DNA from: Chryseobacterium gregarium DSM 19109
Lineage (GTDB): Bacteria > Bacteroidota > Bacteroidia > Flavobacteriales > Weeksellaceae
DNA: 64,000 nucleotides
Reading direction: 5' to 3'
NCBI RefSeq assembly: GCF_000430845.1
Contig: NZ_AUMU01000008.1
Coordinates: 124,001 to 188,000 of the forward strand
How positions within the stretch are numbered: the first letter of the stretch is position 1; each line of letters opens with the position of its first letter. The notes beneath the pieces were generated by a model. The model made no database searches, was not told where the DNA came from, and worked only from the letters and a program-made list of their open reading frames with translations. Both the position numbers and the translations under genes were made by a program. Positions 6,482-15,063 of the stretch are shown here, in pieces.

Positions 6482-7099
6482 TTAGAATTTATAGCCGACC
6501 CCTACCATAAATAAATTTGGTCTGTTGTCGTACAATACGCTTTCGCCGGATACTGTATTGATAAAACTTCTTTGATCCTTGCTGAATGCGCCTTCGTATT
6601 TTGCATTAACAAGGAATTTCTTGATTTCAAGCTGTGCTCCGAACTGGTATCCTACGGTGAAGTTATCTCTTGCATTTTCTCTGAAATCATTAAATGTATC
6701 TTCTTTGCTTAAATTGTAACTTGCCACAGGTCCGATAAATACGCCCAACAGATCTCCCAATACCTTGTGTCCCACTAATACAGGCACATCAATACGGTTG
6801 TTTTTGATATCGAATGTCGTGTTGTGTACGGAATCTGTAAATTCGTTTTTAAACGTTGTATAATAAACCTCAGGCATTAAGAAAAATGCCATAGGAAGAT
6901 TAACTTTAAGGGAAAGCCCCAAATTGAAACCTACATTATTGTCGCCTCTGTTTTCTATGGCGGCAGAAGCTGTGCTGGCTGTGTTTTTCCACGACGGTGA
7001 TCCTGTCGGAAATAGTATATTTGCCTTTCCTGCCAGGGAAATCTGGGCGTAGGCAAACATGGAACATCCTATTAATGCTATACTAAGAATCTTTTTCAT
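6482..7099 (-). CDS. outer-membrane beta-barrel protein (porin-like)
   Basis: A 205-residue exported protein: signal peptide MKKILSIALIGCSMFAYA, then alternating hydrophobic/polar beta strands, and a terminal Phe (LFMVGVGYKF) of the type used for barrel insertion. It belongs to the broad porin/OmpW-like barrel group of Bacteroidota. Its start overlaps the mlaF stop by 17 bases, so it is translated from the mla transcript. A role in the MlaEF lipid pathway is suggested only by this linkage. Confidence 0.82.
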   Translation of the reverse strand: MKKILSIALIGCSMFAYAQISLAGKANILFPTGSPSWKNTASTASAAIENRGDNNVGFNLGLSLKVNLPMAFFLMPEVYYTTFKNEFTDSVHNTTFDIKNNRIDVPVLVGHKVLGDLLGVFIGPVASYNLSKEDTFNDFRENARDNFTVGYQFGAQLEIKKFLVNAKYEGAFSKDQRSFINTVSGESVLYDNRPNLFMVGVGYKF

Positions 7100-7898
7100 G
7101 ATCTTCTAATTTAGTGATTGTATTTTCAATAGTTTTATTATTCTCAAGCATGTATTCTCTTAGTTCTTTAAATAACTCTGATGAATAAACGAAATCAATC
7201 AGATTTTTATTGCCTGCCGTAATCAGAATATCTTTATTGCCTTCCCATTCCTTAATCCCTAATCGCAGATAAACAATCTTCTCACCAATCGTCATCACAG
7301 AGTTCATGTCATGCGTGTTGATGATGGTTGTTGTATTGTATTCTTTTGTGATTTCCAGCAGAAGGTCATCAATAACATTGGATGTATAAGGATCAAGTCC
7401 GGAATTCGGTTCGTCACAGAAAAGATATTTGGGATGATTGACAATCGCTCTGGCAATGGCAACCCGTTTCTGCATCCCTCCGGAAATTTCCGATGGAAAC
7501 TTTCTGTTGGCTTTATCTAAATGGACTCTCCCGATCACTTCAAAAACCCTTCTTTTCTTCTCTCTGAAGCTAAGGTTCGTAAACATATCCAAGGGGAACA
7601 TGATGTTTTCTTCTACCGTTAAAGAATCAAACAGTGCACTTCCCTGGAATAAGGTTCCTATTTCAGACCGGAGCTGCTGCTTTTCTTCTCTGTTCATCAC
7701 ATTAATATCCCTGCCGTCAAAAAGAATTTCTCCGGATGAAGGCTGGTACACATTGAGTAAACTTTTAAGAAAAACGGTTTTTCCTGAGCCACTCTGCCCG
7801 ATGATCAGGTTGACTTTTCCTTTTTCAAAAGTGGTTGAAATCCCTTTAAGCACTTCAACTTCATCAAAACTTTTTTTAAGATCTTTTACCTCAATCAT
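7083..7898 (-). CDS. mlaF: ABC transporter ATPase, MlaF type
   Basis: A 271-residue ATP-binding subunit of an MCE-type lipid transporter. Walker A GQSGSGKT is at residues 34-41, with ABC signature ISGGMQKR, Walker B LFCDEPNSGLDP and a switch His in NTHDMNSV. It works on the cytoplasmic face with the MlaE permease encoded just upstream (1-base overlap) and drives phospholipid movement between inner and outer membranes. The MCE substrate-binding subunit is not in this operon, but a candidate (22869-23819) lies 14 kb away. Confidence 0.93.
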   Translation of the reverse strand: MIEVKDLKKSFDEVEVLKGISTTFEKGKVNLIIGQSGSGKTVFLKSLLNVYQPSSGEILFDGRDINVMNREEKQQLRSEIGTLFQGSALFDSLTVEENIMFPLDMFTNLSFREKKRRVFEVIGRVHLDKANRKFPSEISGGMQKRVAIARAIVNHPKYLFCDEPNSGLDPYTSNVIDDLLLEITKEYNTTTIINTHDMNSVMTIGEKIVYLRLGIKEWEGNKDILITAGNKNLIDFVYSSELFKELREYMLENNKTIENTITKLEDHEKDS

Positions 7899-8650
7899 CA
7901 GCTTAATATTAATTGGGTTAATAACAACTCGGAAAGGATAATGAATACCATCGTCCAGACCACTGCCTGTGTACTGGCCCTCCCTACCTCCAGGGAACCG
8001 CCTTTTACATTATATCCGAAATAAGACGGAACGGTAGCAATGATGAATGCAAAGACTATCGTTTTTGTAAAGGCATAATAAATAAAAAGATTAGGCATAT
8101 ACATCTGGATTCCCACGATATAATCATTGGTCGTCCAGTTTCCCGTGAGCATTCCTGCAAGATAACCACCGCCGATACCGAATACGATACTGATCGCAAT
8201 CAGCAAAGGATTAAACAGCATACAGGCAGAAATCTTCGGAAGAATAAGAAAGTTAGGGGAGTTCACGCCCATGATGTCCAACGCGTCGATCTGTTCGGAA
8301 ACTCTCATAGTCCCGATGCTGGATGCGATATAGGATCCTACTTTTCCGGCAAGAATAAGGCTGATGATAGTAGGGGAAAATTCAAGGACCAAAACGGCTT
8401 TGGTAGCATATCCTACGAAAGACGGCGGTATAGGAAAAGAAGATGAATCAAAGTTATTAAACATCTGAATTGCAACTACTGCCCCTACGAATGTGGATGT
8501 GAAGATAACCAACCCGAATGAGTTGACTCCCAGATCATTGATTTCCCGCATGAACAGCTTCCAGAATACCCTCATTTTCTGAGGCTTTTGAATAGTTTTA
8601 CCCAGAAGGATAATATATTCTCCGATTGCTGTAAAAAACTTTTTTAACAT
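7898..8650 (-). CDS. mlaE: MlaE family permease
   Basis: A 250-residue integral membrane subunit of an MCE-type ABC transporter. Family landmarks are the amphipathic N-terminus, FVGAVVAIQ, the EFSPTIISLILAGKVGSYIASSIGTMRVSEQIDAL coupling region (continuous from about residue 90 to 124) and YNVKGGSLEVGRASTQAVVW near the C-terminus. Five to six membrane helices are visible. It is the first gene of a three-gene operon with mlaF and a barrel protein. The start follows a weak promoter-like TAATTTAG. Confidence 0.93.
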   Translation of the reverse strand: MLKKFFTAIGEYIILLGKTIQKPQKMRVFWKLFMREINDLGVNSFGLVIFTSTFVGAVVAIQMFNNFDSSSFPIPPSFVGYATKAVLVLEFSPTIISLILAGKVGSYIASSIGTMRVSEQIDALDIMGVNSPNFLILPKISACMLFNPLLIAISIVFGIGGGYLAGMLTGNWTTNDYIVGIQMYMPNLFIYYAFTKTIVFAFIIATVPSYFGYNVKGGSLEVGRASTQAVVWTMVFIILSELLLTQLILS

Positions 8651-8833
8651 TCTGCTAAATTAGACTTTTTTTATTAATTTAAATGACAGAACAACAAGAG
8701 TGCCGAAAAGGATTTGCTGCCATAAAATTAAAGGTAAACGTTGGTTCCGATGATTGAAATTCATTATTTAATTGAGAAATAAAGAATTAATTTAATCTAA
8801 TTTATCCAGTAACAAGATTTTATTAGAATAACA

Positions 8834-10204
8834 TTATTTCGCATTTTTATCTCCGATGATGACCAATAGTATGGTTTTAAGAATAATAACCAGATCAAGT
8901 ACAAAACTCCAGTTCCTTACATAGAAAGAATCTGCCAGGACTCTTTTATTCATTTCAAGTTCTACATTGCCGGCATCACCGCGGAGTCCGTTTACCTGTG
9001 CCAGTCCTGTAATTCCCGGATTTACCATACTTCGCAGGCTGTATCTCCCGATTTTCGGTTTATAGTAATTGTCTACGGCCAACATATGCGGTCTTGGGCC
9101 TACAATTGACATCTCTCCTTTCAAAACATTGAAGAACTGAGGCATTTCATCCAAGCTCGTCTTTCTTAAAAATTTACCCAAATTAGTAATTCTGACATCA
9201 TTTTCTGCGGTTGTTCTTGTTGAAGATTCATCATTAACAACCATCGTCCTGAATTTAATGCAGTGAAAAACCTCTTCATGGAAACCATATCTTTTCTGAA
9301 TAAAAAAAACAGGGCCTTTTGATGACGTTTTAATTAAAAAAGCAATGAGCGGAAATAACCATGAGCAGATTCCGATCAAAACAATGGCGGAAAAGACAAC
9401 ATCGAATGTTCTTTTTAATAAGAAATTAGAATAATAGTCCAGTGGATACTTTGTCTGATTCAATACGGGCTGTGTCTGAATATATCCCATATCATATAAG
9501 AAAAAATCACTTTGCGTAATGCTGGGGATCAGTGAAATGTGAACCTTATTGCTTTCAGCTAACCTGAAAATTTCTTTTTCCGTATTTTCGTTGTATGCAT
9601 TTTCTATCGGGATAAACAGCGTATGGATACCGTTTTTTTTCCAGAATTCTATTAATTCTTCAGCATTAATCTGGGAATTTTTATACTCAAAAATTTTATA
9701 CCCGTAATCTTTTCTTGTCTTTAAAATATTTTTCAGGACTTCCGTAGAACTGTTTTCGTTCAGGAACATAATATTCCTGTGATTGATCCCCAAGCTCCGG
9801 AAATATTTAATTCCGAAAAATATCAGTGATTTTACCAGAAAAATAAAGAAGAAAAGGTAAAATGAGAGCCAGTAGATATCAGAATTAAAAAATACATTAT
9901 AGCTTACTTTCCCGATCAGCAGAATTCCCAAAATAAATAATAGGAAATGAATCAGAAGCCGTTCCAGAAAAAGAGTATAGGTCAGATGTCTCGGGATATT
10001 ATAAATTTTTGTCCTGCCGCTCAGCAGCATCCAGAACAAAAATAATAAAGCCAGAGAGAACGTATTCTGATACCAGGTTTCCTGGTTGTATCGTAAATCC
10101 TGGTTTCGGGTCAAAAAAAAGAATATGAAAATAAATGCAATAACCAGGAGGTCAAGCAAAACGATGATCAATTTCAGGTATCTGGAGTATCGAATTCTCT
10201 GCAT
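8834..10204 (-). CDS. polyprenyl glycosylphosphotransferase (WcaJ/WbaP-like)
   Basis: A 456-residue enzyme that starts surface-polysaccharide repeat units by moving a sugar-1-phosphate onto undecaprenyl phosphate. The N-terminal half has four hydrophobic helices and a CoA-binding-like middle domain (about residues 140-240). The C-terminal catalytic domain has KRTFDVVFSAIVL, GPVFFIQKRYG, CIKFRTM, TSLDEMPQFFNVLKGEMSIVGPRPHM (split here over about residues 358-383) and NPGITGLAQVNG. These are the bacterial sugar transferase signatures. It stands alone, separated from the glycosyltransferase and flippase genes at 27.8-30.2 kb. The sugar is unknown. Confidence 0.9.
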   Translation of the reverse strand: MQRIRYSRYLKLIIVLLDLLVIAFIFIFFFLTRNQDLRYNQETWYQNTFSLALLFLFWMLLSGRTKIYNIPRHLTYTLFLERLLIHFLLFILGILLIGKVSYNVFFNSDIYWLSFYLFFFIFLVKSLIFFGIKYFRSLGINHRNIMFLNENSSTEVLKNILKTRKDYGYKIFEYKNSQINAEELIEFWKKNGIHTLFIPIENAYNENTEKEIFRLAESNKVHISLIPSITQSDFFLYDMGYIQTQPVLNQTKYPLDYYSNFLLKRTFDVVFSAIVLIGICSWLFPLIAFLIKTSSKGPVFFIQKRYGFHEEVFHCIKFRTMVVNDESSTRTTAENDVRITNLGKFLRKTSLDEMPQFFNVLKGEMSIVGPRPHMLAVDNYYKPKIGRYSLRSMVNPGITGLAQVNGLRGDAGNVELEMNKRVLADSFYVRNWSFVLDLVIILKTILLVIIGDKNAK

Positions 10205-10246
10205 CTATCGGGAGTAACGGATCCGAAAGGCCAAGTTACATATTTT

Positions 10247-10876
10247 TTACGGGATATTCAGGTACTTATGGGTCTGTACTGAGGCTCTCCATTTCGGATG
10301 TGCCAGGATAAAGTCTGTTATTTTAGGATACATTTCATCGCGCTTGCTCCATTCGCTCTGCAGGTACAATGTACAGCTTTCAGAAACTTTCGCAGCCTGC
10401 TCCTGAGCAAATTTAAAATCATTATTATTGAAAACTATCATTTTCAGTTCGTGAGCTTTCTGATAGATCTCTTCTTTAGGAAGGCCGGTTTTCTTCGGCG
10501 AAAGGGTAATCCAGTCAATCTGTCCGCTCAATGGGTAGGCTCCTGAAGTTTCAATATGAACAGTACATCCCAATTCTTTTAATCTGGACGTTAAAATATC
10601 AAGATTCCACATTAAAGGTTCACCGCCTGTTAAAACAACGGTCTTGCAGTGCTGTGCAGCGGTTTCTGCAATTTCCCCTGCATTCATCAACGGGTGTAAA
10701 TTCGGGTCCCAGCTCTCTTTTACATCACACCAGTGACACCCGACGTCGCAGCCGCCGAGCCTGATGAAATAAGCTGCTTTTCCGGTATGGGCTCCTTCCC
10801 CCTGAAGAGTGTAAAAATGCTCCATGACAGGGAGCATTTTACCTTCTTTTAATAAAATATCTTCTTCTATTTTCAT
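10247..10876 (-). CDS. queE: 7-carboxy-7-deazaguanine synthase
   Basis: A 209-residue radical SAM enzyme of queuosine biosynthesis that converts 6-carboxytetrahydropterin to 7-carboxy-7-deazaguanine. The cluster motif CDVGCHWC gives Cys43, Cys47 and Cys50 (CxxxCxxC), preceded by the family's FYTLQGEGAHTGKAAYFIRLGGC (residues 21-43). TGGEPL follows, as expected for SAM binding. The ATG at 10876 is chosen over an upstream TTG at 10882. It sits directly after folD, probably in one operon. Confidence 0.93.
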   Translation of the reverse strand: MKIEEDILLKEGKMLPVMEHFYTLQGEGAHTGKAAYFIRLGGCDVGCHWCDVKESWDPNLHPLMNAGEIAETAAQHCKTVVLTGGEPLMWNLDILTSRLKELGCTVHIETSGAYPLSGQIDWITLSPKKTGLPKEEIYQKAHELKMIVFNNNDFKFAQEQAAKVSESCTLYLQSEWSKRDEMYPKITDFILAHPKWRASVQTHKYLNIP

Positions 10877-10882
10877 TATCAA

Positions 10883-11767
10883 TTAGTCATTATAGACTGA
10901 AGTTTTATAAGCGATGATGGTGTTTTTCATCAGCATGGCTCTTGTCATGGGTCCGACTCCTCCCGGAACAGGGGTGATCCAGCTTGCTTTGGCGGCACAG
11001 CTGTCAAAATCAACATCGCCTGCCAGATAATATCCTTTTGGAGAATCATTATCAACTCTTGTGATGCCTACATCCACAATCACCGCTCCGTCTTTGATCA
11101 TATCTCCTTTCAGGAAATGCGGATCTCCCAAGGCAGTAATTACGATGTCTGCTTTCTTAGTATATTCTTCAATATCTTTGGTATAAGAATGGGTAAGGGT
11201 TACTGTAGAATTTCCGGGAAAATCTTTTCTTCCCATCAAAATGCTCATAGGCCTGCCTACGATTTTACTCCTTCCGATGATCACACAGTCTTTACCTTTT
11301 GTTTCAATATTGTATCTTTCCAGTAAAGTTAAGATCCCGAATGGGGTTGCCGGTAAGAATGTATCCATTTCCAGCGCCATTTTCCCGAAATTTTCAGGAT
11401 GGAAGCCATCAACATCTTTTCTGGGATCGATGGCATTAATGATTTTTTCCTGATCGACCTGATCCGGTAAAGGCAGCTGAACAATAAACCCGTCAACAGA
11501 CTTGGATTTGTTCAGTTCATCAATTTTTTCCAATAATTCAGATTCAGAAACCGTGCTTGGGAATTTTACCAGACTCGATTGGAAACCAACTTCTTCGCAG
11601 TCTTTCACTTTGGCATTGACATAAGCCTTGCTTGCCCCGTTGTTCCCCACAAGAATGGCTACCAGATGCGGTGCTCTTCTTTTGCTGGCGATGATTTTAT
11701 CAACCTCAACCTTGATTTCCGCTTTTATTTCTTTGGATACTTTTAGTCCGTCAAGAATTTCTGCCAT
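10883..11767 (-). CDS. folD: bifunctional methylenetetrahydrofolate dehydrogenase/cyclohydrolase
   Basis: A 294-residue FolD that interconverts 5,10-methylene- and 10-formyl-tetrahydrofolate in the cytosol. Signatures are VGNNGASKAYVNAKVKDCEEVG (catalytic Tyr and Lys; about residues 41-62), GFIVQLPLPDQV, the nucleotide site IGRSKIVGRPMSILMG and the C-terminal PVPGGVGPMTRAML. Length matches the family. The gene is followed at zero spacing by queE, so one-carbon and queuosine (pterin-derived) pathways share a transcript. Confidence 0.96.
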   Translation of the reverse strand: MAEILDGLKVSKEIKAEIKVEVDKIIASKRRAPHLVAILVGNNGASKAYVNAKVKDCEEVGFQSSLVKFPSTVSESELLEKIDELNKSKSVDGFIVQLPLPDQVDQEKIINAIDPRKDVDGFHPENFGKMALEMDTFLPATPFGILTLLERYNIETKGKDCVIIGRSKIVGRPMSILMGRKDFPGNSTVTLTHSYTKDIEEYTKKADIVITALGDPHFLKGDMIKDGAVIVDVGITRVDNDSPKGYYLAGDVDFDSCAAKASWITPVPGGVGPMTRAMLMKNTIIAYKTSVYND

Positions 11768-11794
11768 TTTTACGTTATTAGATTATTTACTTTC

Positions 11795-13435
11795 TTATTT
11801 ATTTCCTTTGTAATAATTGATCAACCCGTTTGTAGAACTGTCATGAGAACTTATTATTTCATTATTTTCCAGTTCAGGCAAAATATGAGTTGCTAAAACC
11901 TTTCCTAATTCAACCCCGAACTGGTCAAAGCTGAAAATATTCCAGATTACACCTTGTACAAAAATCTTATGTTCATACAGGGCAATCAGCTGTCCTAATG
12001 AAAACGGAGTTAATTCGTTGAACATAATGGAGTTCGTCGGAGTGTTTCCGTGAAAGACTTTATAGTTTAACAAAAAGTCAATTTCTTCTTCAGATTTTCC
12101 CGAATTTTTTAATTCTTCTTCCACTTCCTCTTCTGTCTTTCCGAAGGCAAGGGCTTCTGTCTGGGCAAAGAAATTGGCCAGTAATTTATCCTGATGGTCA
12201 GAAACTTTGTTCGGGCTTTTTGCGTAGGCAATAAAATCGGCCGGAATCAGTTCCGTTCCCTGGTGGATCAGCTGATAGAAGGCGTGCTGCCCGTTGGTTC
12301 CGGGCTCTCCCCAGATAATCGGTCCGGTTTCATATTCTACGAATTCACCGTTTCGGTCCACACATTTTCCGTTACTTTCCATATCTCCCTGCTGAAGGTA
12401 GGCTGCAAACCGGTCCAGGTACTGAGAGTACGGAAGGATGGCGTAGCTGGTAGCCGCATAAAAATTACGGTACCAGATTCCTAAGAGTCCCATCAGGACA
12501 GGAATGTTTTCAGAAAAATCTGCGGTCTGAAAATGCTGGTCTGTATCGTAAGCCCCTTGTAATAACTGCTCAAAATTTTCATAACCTACGGCAAGAACGA
12601 TGCTTAAGCCGATTGCGCTCCAAAGCGAATATCTTCCGCCAACCCAGTCCCAGAATTCGAAAATATTCTCTTCTGCAATTCCAAAGTCTTTAACCGCCTG
12701 AACGTTGGTAGATAAAGCTACGAAATGTTTGGCTACATCTTCCTGCTTTCCTGCCTTTAAAAACCAATCTTTTGCAGAGTTTGCATTGGTCATGGTTTCC
12801 TGTGTTGTGAACGTTTTCGAAGCAATAATAAATAAAGTGGTTTCAGGGTTTAAATTCTTTACCACTTCAGTAATATGATTTCCGTCTACATTTGAAACAA
12901 AATGAACCTCCAGTCTTGTTTTAAAATGCTTCAAAGCCGAAACCACCATCACGGGTCCCAGATCTGAACCTCCGATCCCGATATTTACAACATCCGTGAT
13001 TTCTTTTCCGCTGAAACCTTTGTGTTCACCTGAAATGATTCTTTCAGAGAAAGATTTCATATGCTCTAAAACCCTTTTGATCTGAGGCTTAATATTTTCG
13101 CCTTCAACCAGAGTTTCCTTACCTGAAAAATCCCTCAAGGCAGTATGCAAAACCGCTCTTCCTTCTGTTTCGTTGATTTTACCTCCTGAAAACATTTTAG
13201 AAATAGCATCTTTCAACTGACATTCTTCTGCAAGATTCAATAGAAGTTCTTTAGTTCCCGAATCGATTAAATTTTTAGAATAATCGAATAGAAAATTGTC
13301 CTTCTTAATTGAAAATTCTTCAAAACGGTTTGGGTTATAATGAAAAAGGCTTCTCAGTTCAAAATCATGATTTCCAAAATGTTCGTTGAGGGCTTTCCAG
13401 CTATTTGTGTGCGTAGGATTTATTTTTGATAACAT
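11795..13435 (-). CDS. pgi: glucose-6-phosphate isomerase
   Basis: A 546-residue enzyme interconverting glucose-6-phosphate and fructose-6-phosphate. Visible signatures are [10 protein letters not shown] (phosphate loop), the SIS-domain [31 protein letters not shown] with the active-site region, and [20 protein letters not shown] with the catalytic His. Length is standard for the long bacterial form. A 73-base leader separates it from the predicted transcription start. It is upstream of folD and queE by only 27 bases, so partial readthrough is possible. Confidence 0.96.
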   Translation of the reverse strand: MLSKINPTHTNSWKALNEHFGNHDFELRSLFHYNPNRFEEFSIKKDNFLFDYSKNLIDSGTKELLLNLAEECQLKDAISKMFSGGKINETEGRAVLHTALRDFSGKETLVEGENIKPQIKRVLEHMKSFSERIISGEHKGFSGKEITDVVNIGIGGSDLGPVMVVSALKHFKTRLEVHFVSNVDGNHITEVVKNLNPETTLFIIASKTFTTQETMTNANSAKDWFLKAGKQEDVAKHFVALSTNVQAVKDFGIAEENIFEFWDWVGGRYSLWSAIGLSIVLAVGYENFEQLLQGAYDTDQHFQTADFSENIPVLMGLLGIWYRNFYAATSYAILPYSQYLDRFAAYLQQGDMESNGKCVDRNGEFVEYETGPIIWGEPGTNGQHAFYQLIHQGTELIPADFIAYAKSPNKVSDHQDKLLANFFAQTEALAFGKTEEEVEEELKNSGKSEEEIDFLLNYKVFHGNTPTNSIMFNELTPFSLGQLIALYEHKIFVQGVIWNIFSFDQFGVELGKVLATHILPELENNEIISSHDSSTNGLINYYKGNK

Positions 13436-13514
13436 ATGATAGAAGTGATTATTAAGATGCAGGAATTTTTTTGAGTAAAATTCACTAAAAATTTAATTGT
13501 TAAAATTCAATCTG

Positions 13515-13522
13515 CAAATTTA
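13515..13522 (-). promoter_or_regulatory. promoter -7 element of pgi
   Basis: TAAATTTG on the minus strand, 79 bases upstream of the pgi start codon. No convincing -33 TTTG. Confidence 0.45.
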
Positions 13523-13616
13523 CGGAATTTTCATACAACGATGTTAATTGAGAATTAAAAATCAATCTGTAAGTTGTTATTCGAGCAAAAACTGTAGTAT
13601 GGATGGCTTACTTGCT

Positions 13617-13775
13617 TTAGATTAAGAATGTTGGCCAACGCAGGTTATTCTTTGATAAAATGTGCTTAGTATAAGGAGTCGGCTGTGATTTTCTGCGTCT
13701 AAAACTGTGGTTCGGTTTTGAGAAAAAAATAAACAAACTTCCGATCAGAAATATTGCAGTAAAAATTCCAGTCAT
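13617..13775 (-). CDS. candidate 52-residue single-pass membrane microprotein
   Basis: An ATG-initiated 52-codon frame in the pgi/DUF4349 gap. The first 20 residues are hydrophobic (MTGIFTAIFLIGSLFIFFSK), followed by a basic, Pro/Ser-rich tail (FRRRKSQPTPYTK) and a Trp-Pro near the C-terminus. The hydrophobic-then-basic layout fits a small N-out/C-in membrane protein. An A-rich leader (aaaataaaaca) precedes the ATG, typical of genes here. I recognise no family; a chance open frame is possible. Confidence 0.4.
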   Translation of the reverse strand: MTGIFTAIFLIGSLFIFFSKPNHSFRRRKSQPTPYTKHILSKNNLRWPTFLI

Positions 13776-13838
13776 TGTTTTATTTTGATTGATAACTATT
13801 TTTAAGGCAATTTAATTGAATAGATGAAAGGAAAATAA

Positions 13839-13862
13839 AAACCTCTACAACAGGTAGAGGTT
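13839..13862 (-). terminator. terminator of the DUF4349 gene
   Basis: Perfect 8-base stem acctctac/gtagaggt with a 5-base loop. On the minus strand it is followed by a T-rich run. The rest of the 470-base gap 13436-13905 holds the pgi leader and promoter, the microprotein candidate and a small palindrome at 13880-13893. Confidence 0.8.
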
Positions 13863-13905
13863 CGGGAATAGGTATATAAATAACCCAAAGGTTAGGATGC
13901 CGGGT

Positions 13906-14814
13906 TTACTCTTTGTTAATTTGACCTGATTTCTTATTGGATTTATTTTTTCGGTAAAAGTAAAATGCAACAGCGGCAATAATTAAAATCGGCCAGATCG
14001 CTAACAATCCCACAAACATTCTCTGAATCAAATAGAATCCTCCTACAAAAGCCGATTTCGCACTGTAAATAAAATTAAATTTATATTTATCATCAATGCT
14101 TTGTGCATTGGCAACAGCAATTTCCGCAGTACGGATTTTCGGTTCTTTGATGTAAAGATCTACTGTGCTGTATTTCATGCGATCTGCGATATTCATGCTT
14201 TCCAGTTGCTGCTGATTACCTTCTTTTATGTTATCGTTGCTCATGTTTACTTTGTCTTTATGGATGTTCATCTGAGCAATCTGATCACCGGTTTTTTTAT
14301 TTCTCTGGGTTTCGAGTTCGGCATATTGTATATCTGCTGTCACATCTTCTGCATTGATGATCCTGGCGTTCAGGAAAAGTTTCTTATCATTAATCAGGGT
14401 TAGGAGCTGCCCCAGCTTATCGGTGGGAATACGCAGCTGCATGGTATTTTCCGTCTGATATTTTTTCACCAGTACCGCCTCTTTATCCGAAGTGTTATAG
14501 GTATCTTCGGAAACGACCGTACTCTTCAGGTTGCTGTGGGTAACAAATCCACCCAGATCCTGTGTCGATTTTTCAATAGAGACAGTCGCCTCATAAACAT
14601 CCTTCACCTCCATGTTAATATCCGCTGTCTTTATGAATTGTTTATCTTTTACTTTCATGGTAGCAACGGAGGAAATGCTGTCTGGAGCAGTAGATATTGC
14701 TGAATCTGTGATGGCATAAGCCTGAGATTCTTTTGATGAAATCTCTCCTTTCTTACATGAATAGAGTCCAAGTAAAAGGGCTGTTGCAATTGATAATCTG
14801 TATGGGGTTTTCAT
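13906..14814 (-). CDS. DUF4349 domain lipoprotein
   Basis: A 302-residue envelope protein: lipoprotein signal (LLLGLYSC), a Ser/Ala linker, the DUF4349 domain (KTADINMEVKDVYEATVSIE to STVDLYIKEP, about residues 60-228) with a central helical coiled coil, and one C-terminal transmembrane helix (about 260-288) before a Lys/Asn-rich tail. Two membrane attachments, N-lipid and C-helix, would make it span or lie on the inner membrane. Function is unknown; the family occurs across bacteria, including predicted stress-response loci. Confidence 0.85.
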   Translation of the reverse strand: MKTPYRLSIATALLLGLYSCKKGEISSKESQAYAITDSAISTAPDSISSVATMKVKDKQFIKTADINMEVKDVYEATVSIEKSTQDLGGFVTHSNLKSTVVSEDTYNTSDKEAVLVKKYQTENTMQLRIPTDKLGQLLTLINDKKLFLNARIINAEDVTADIQYAELETQRNKKTGDQIAQMNIHKDKVNMSNDNIKEGNQQQLESMNIADRMKYSTVDLYIKEPKIRTAEIAVANAQSIDDKYKFNFIYSAKSAFVGGFYLIQRMFVGLLAIWPILIIAAVAFYFYRKNKSNKKSGQINKE

Positions 14815-15063
14815 ATCTGGATATTTATTGGTTTCTATTTAGCCGATGGCTTCTTTTAATATTTTTTGATTCCTGATGTTTCGCTGATCCAAAGTTCAGC
14901 CGGAATTGCTTGTAATGTTTGAAAATCACAGATAAAGTTTTGTAAACAGGAATTCTGTTTTAAAGGTTTTAGAATCAATATTTTGTAAAACAAATTAAAT
15001 AGGGAATACCTGTTTTTAGATTAATTTTTACTAACTTTTACCAGTCAAACACAATACATTACT

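Noticed and set aside
7438..7941. Plus-strand 167-codon frame in mlaF
   Set aside because: It covers the MlaF Walker region on the other strand and looks like an antisense shadow.
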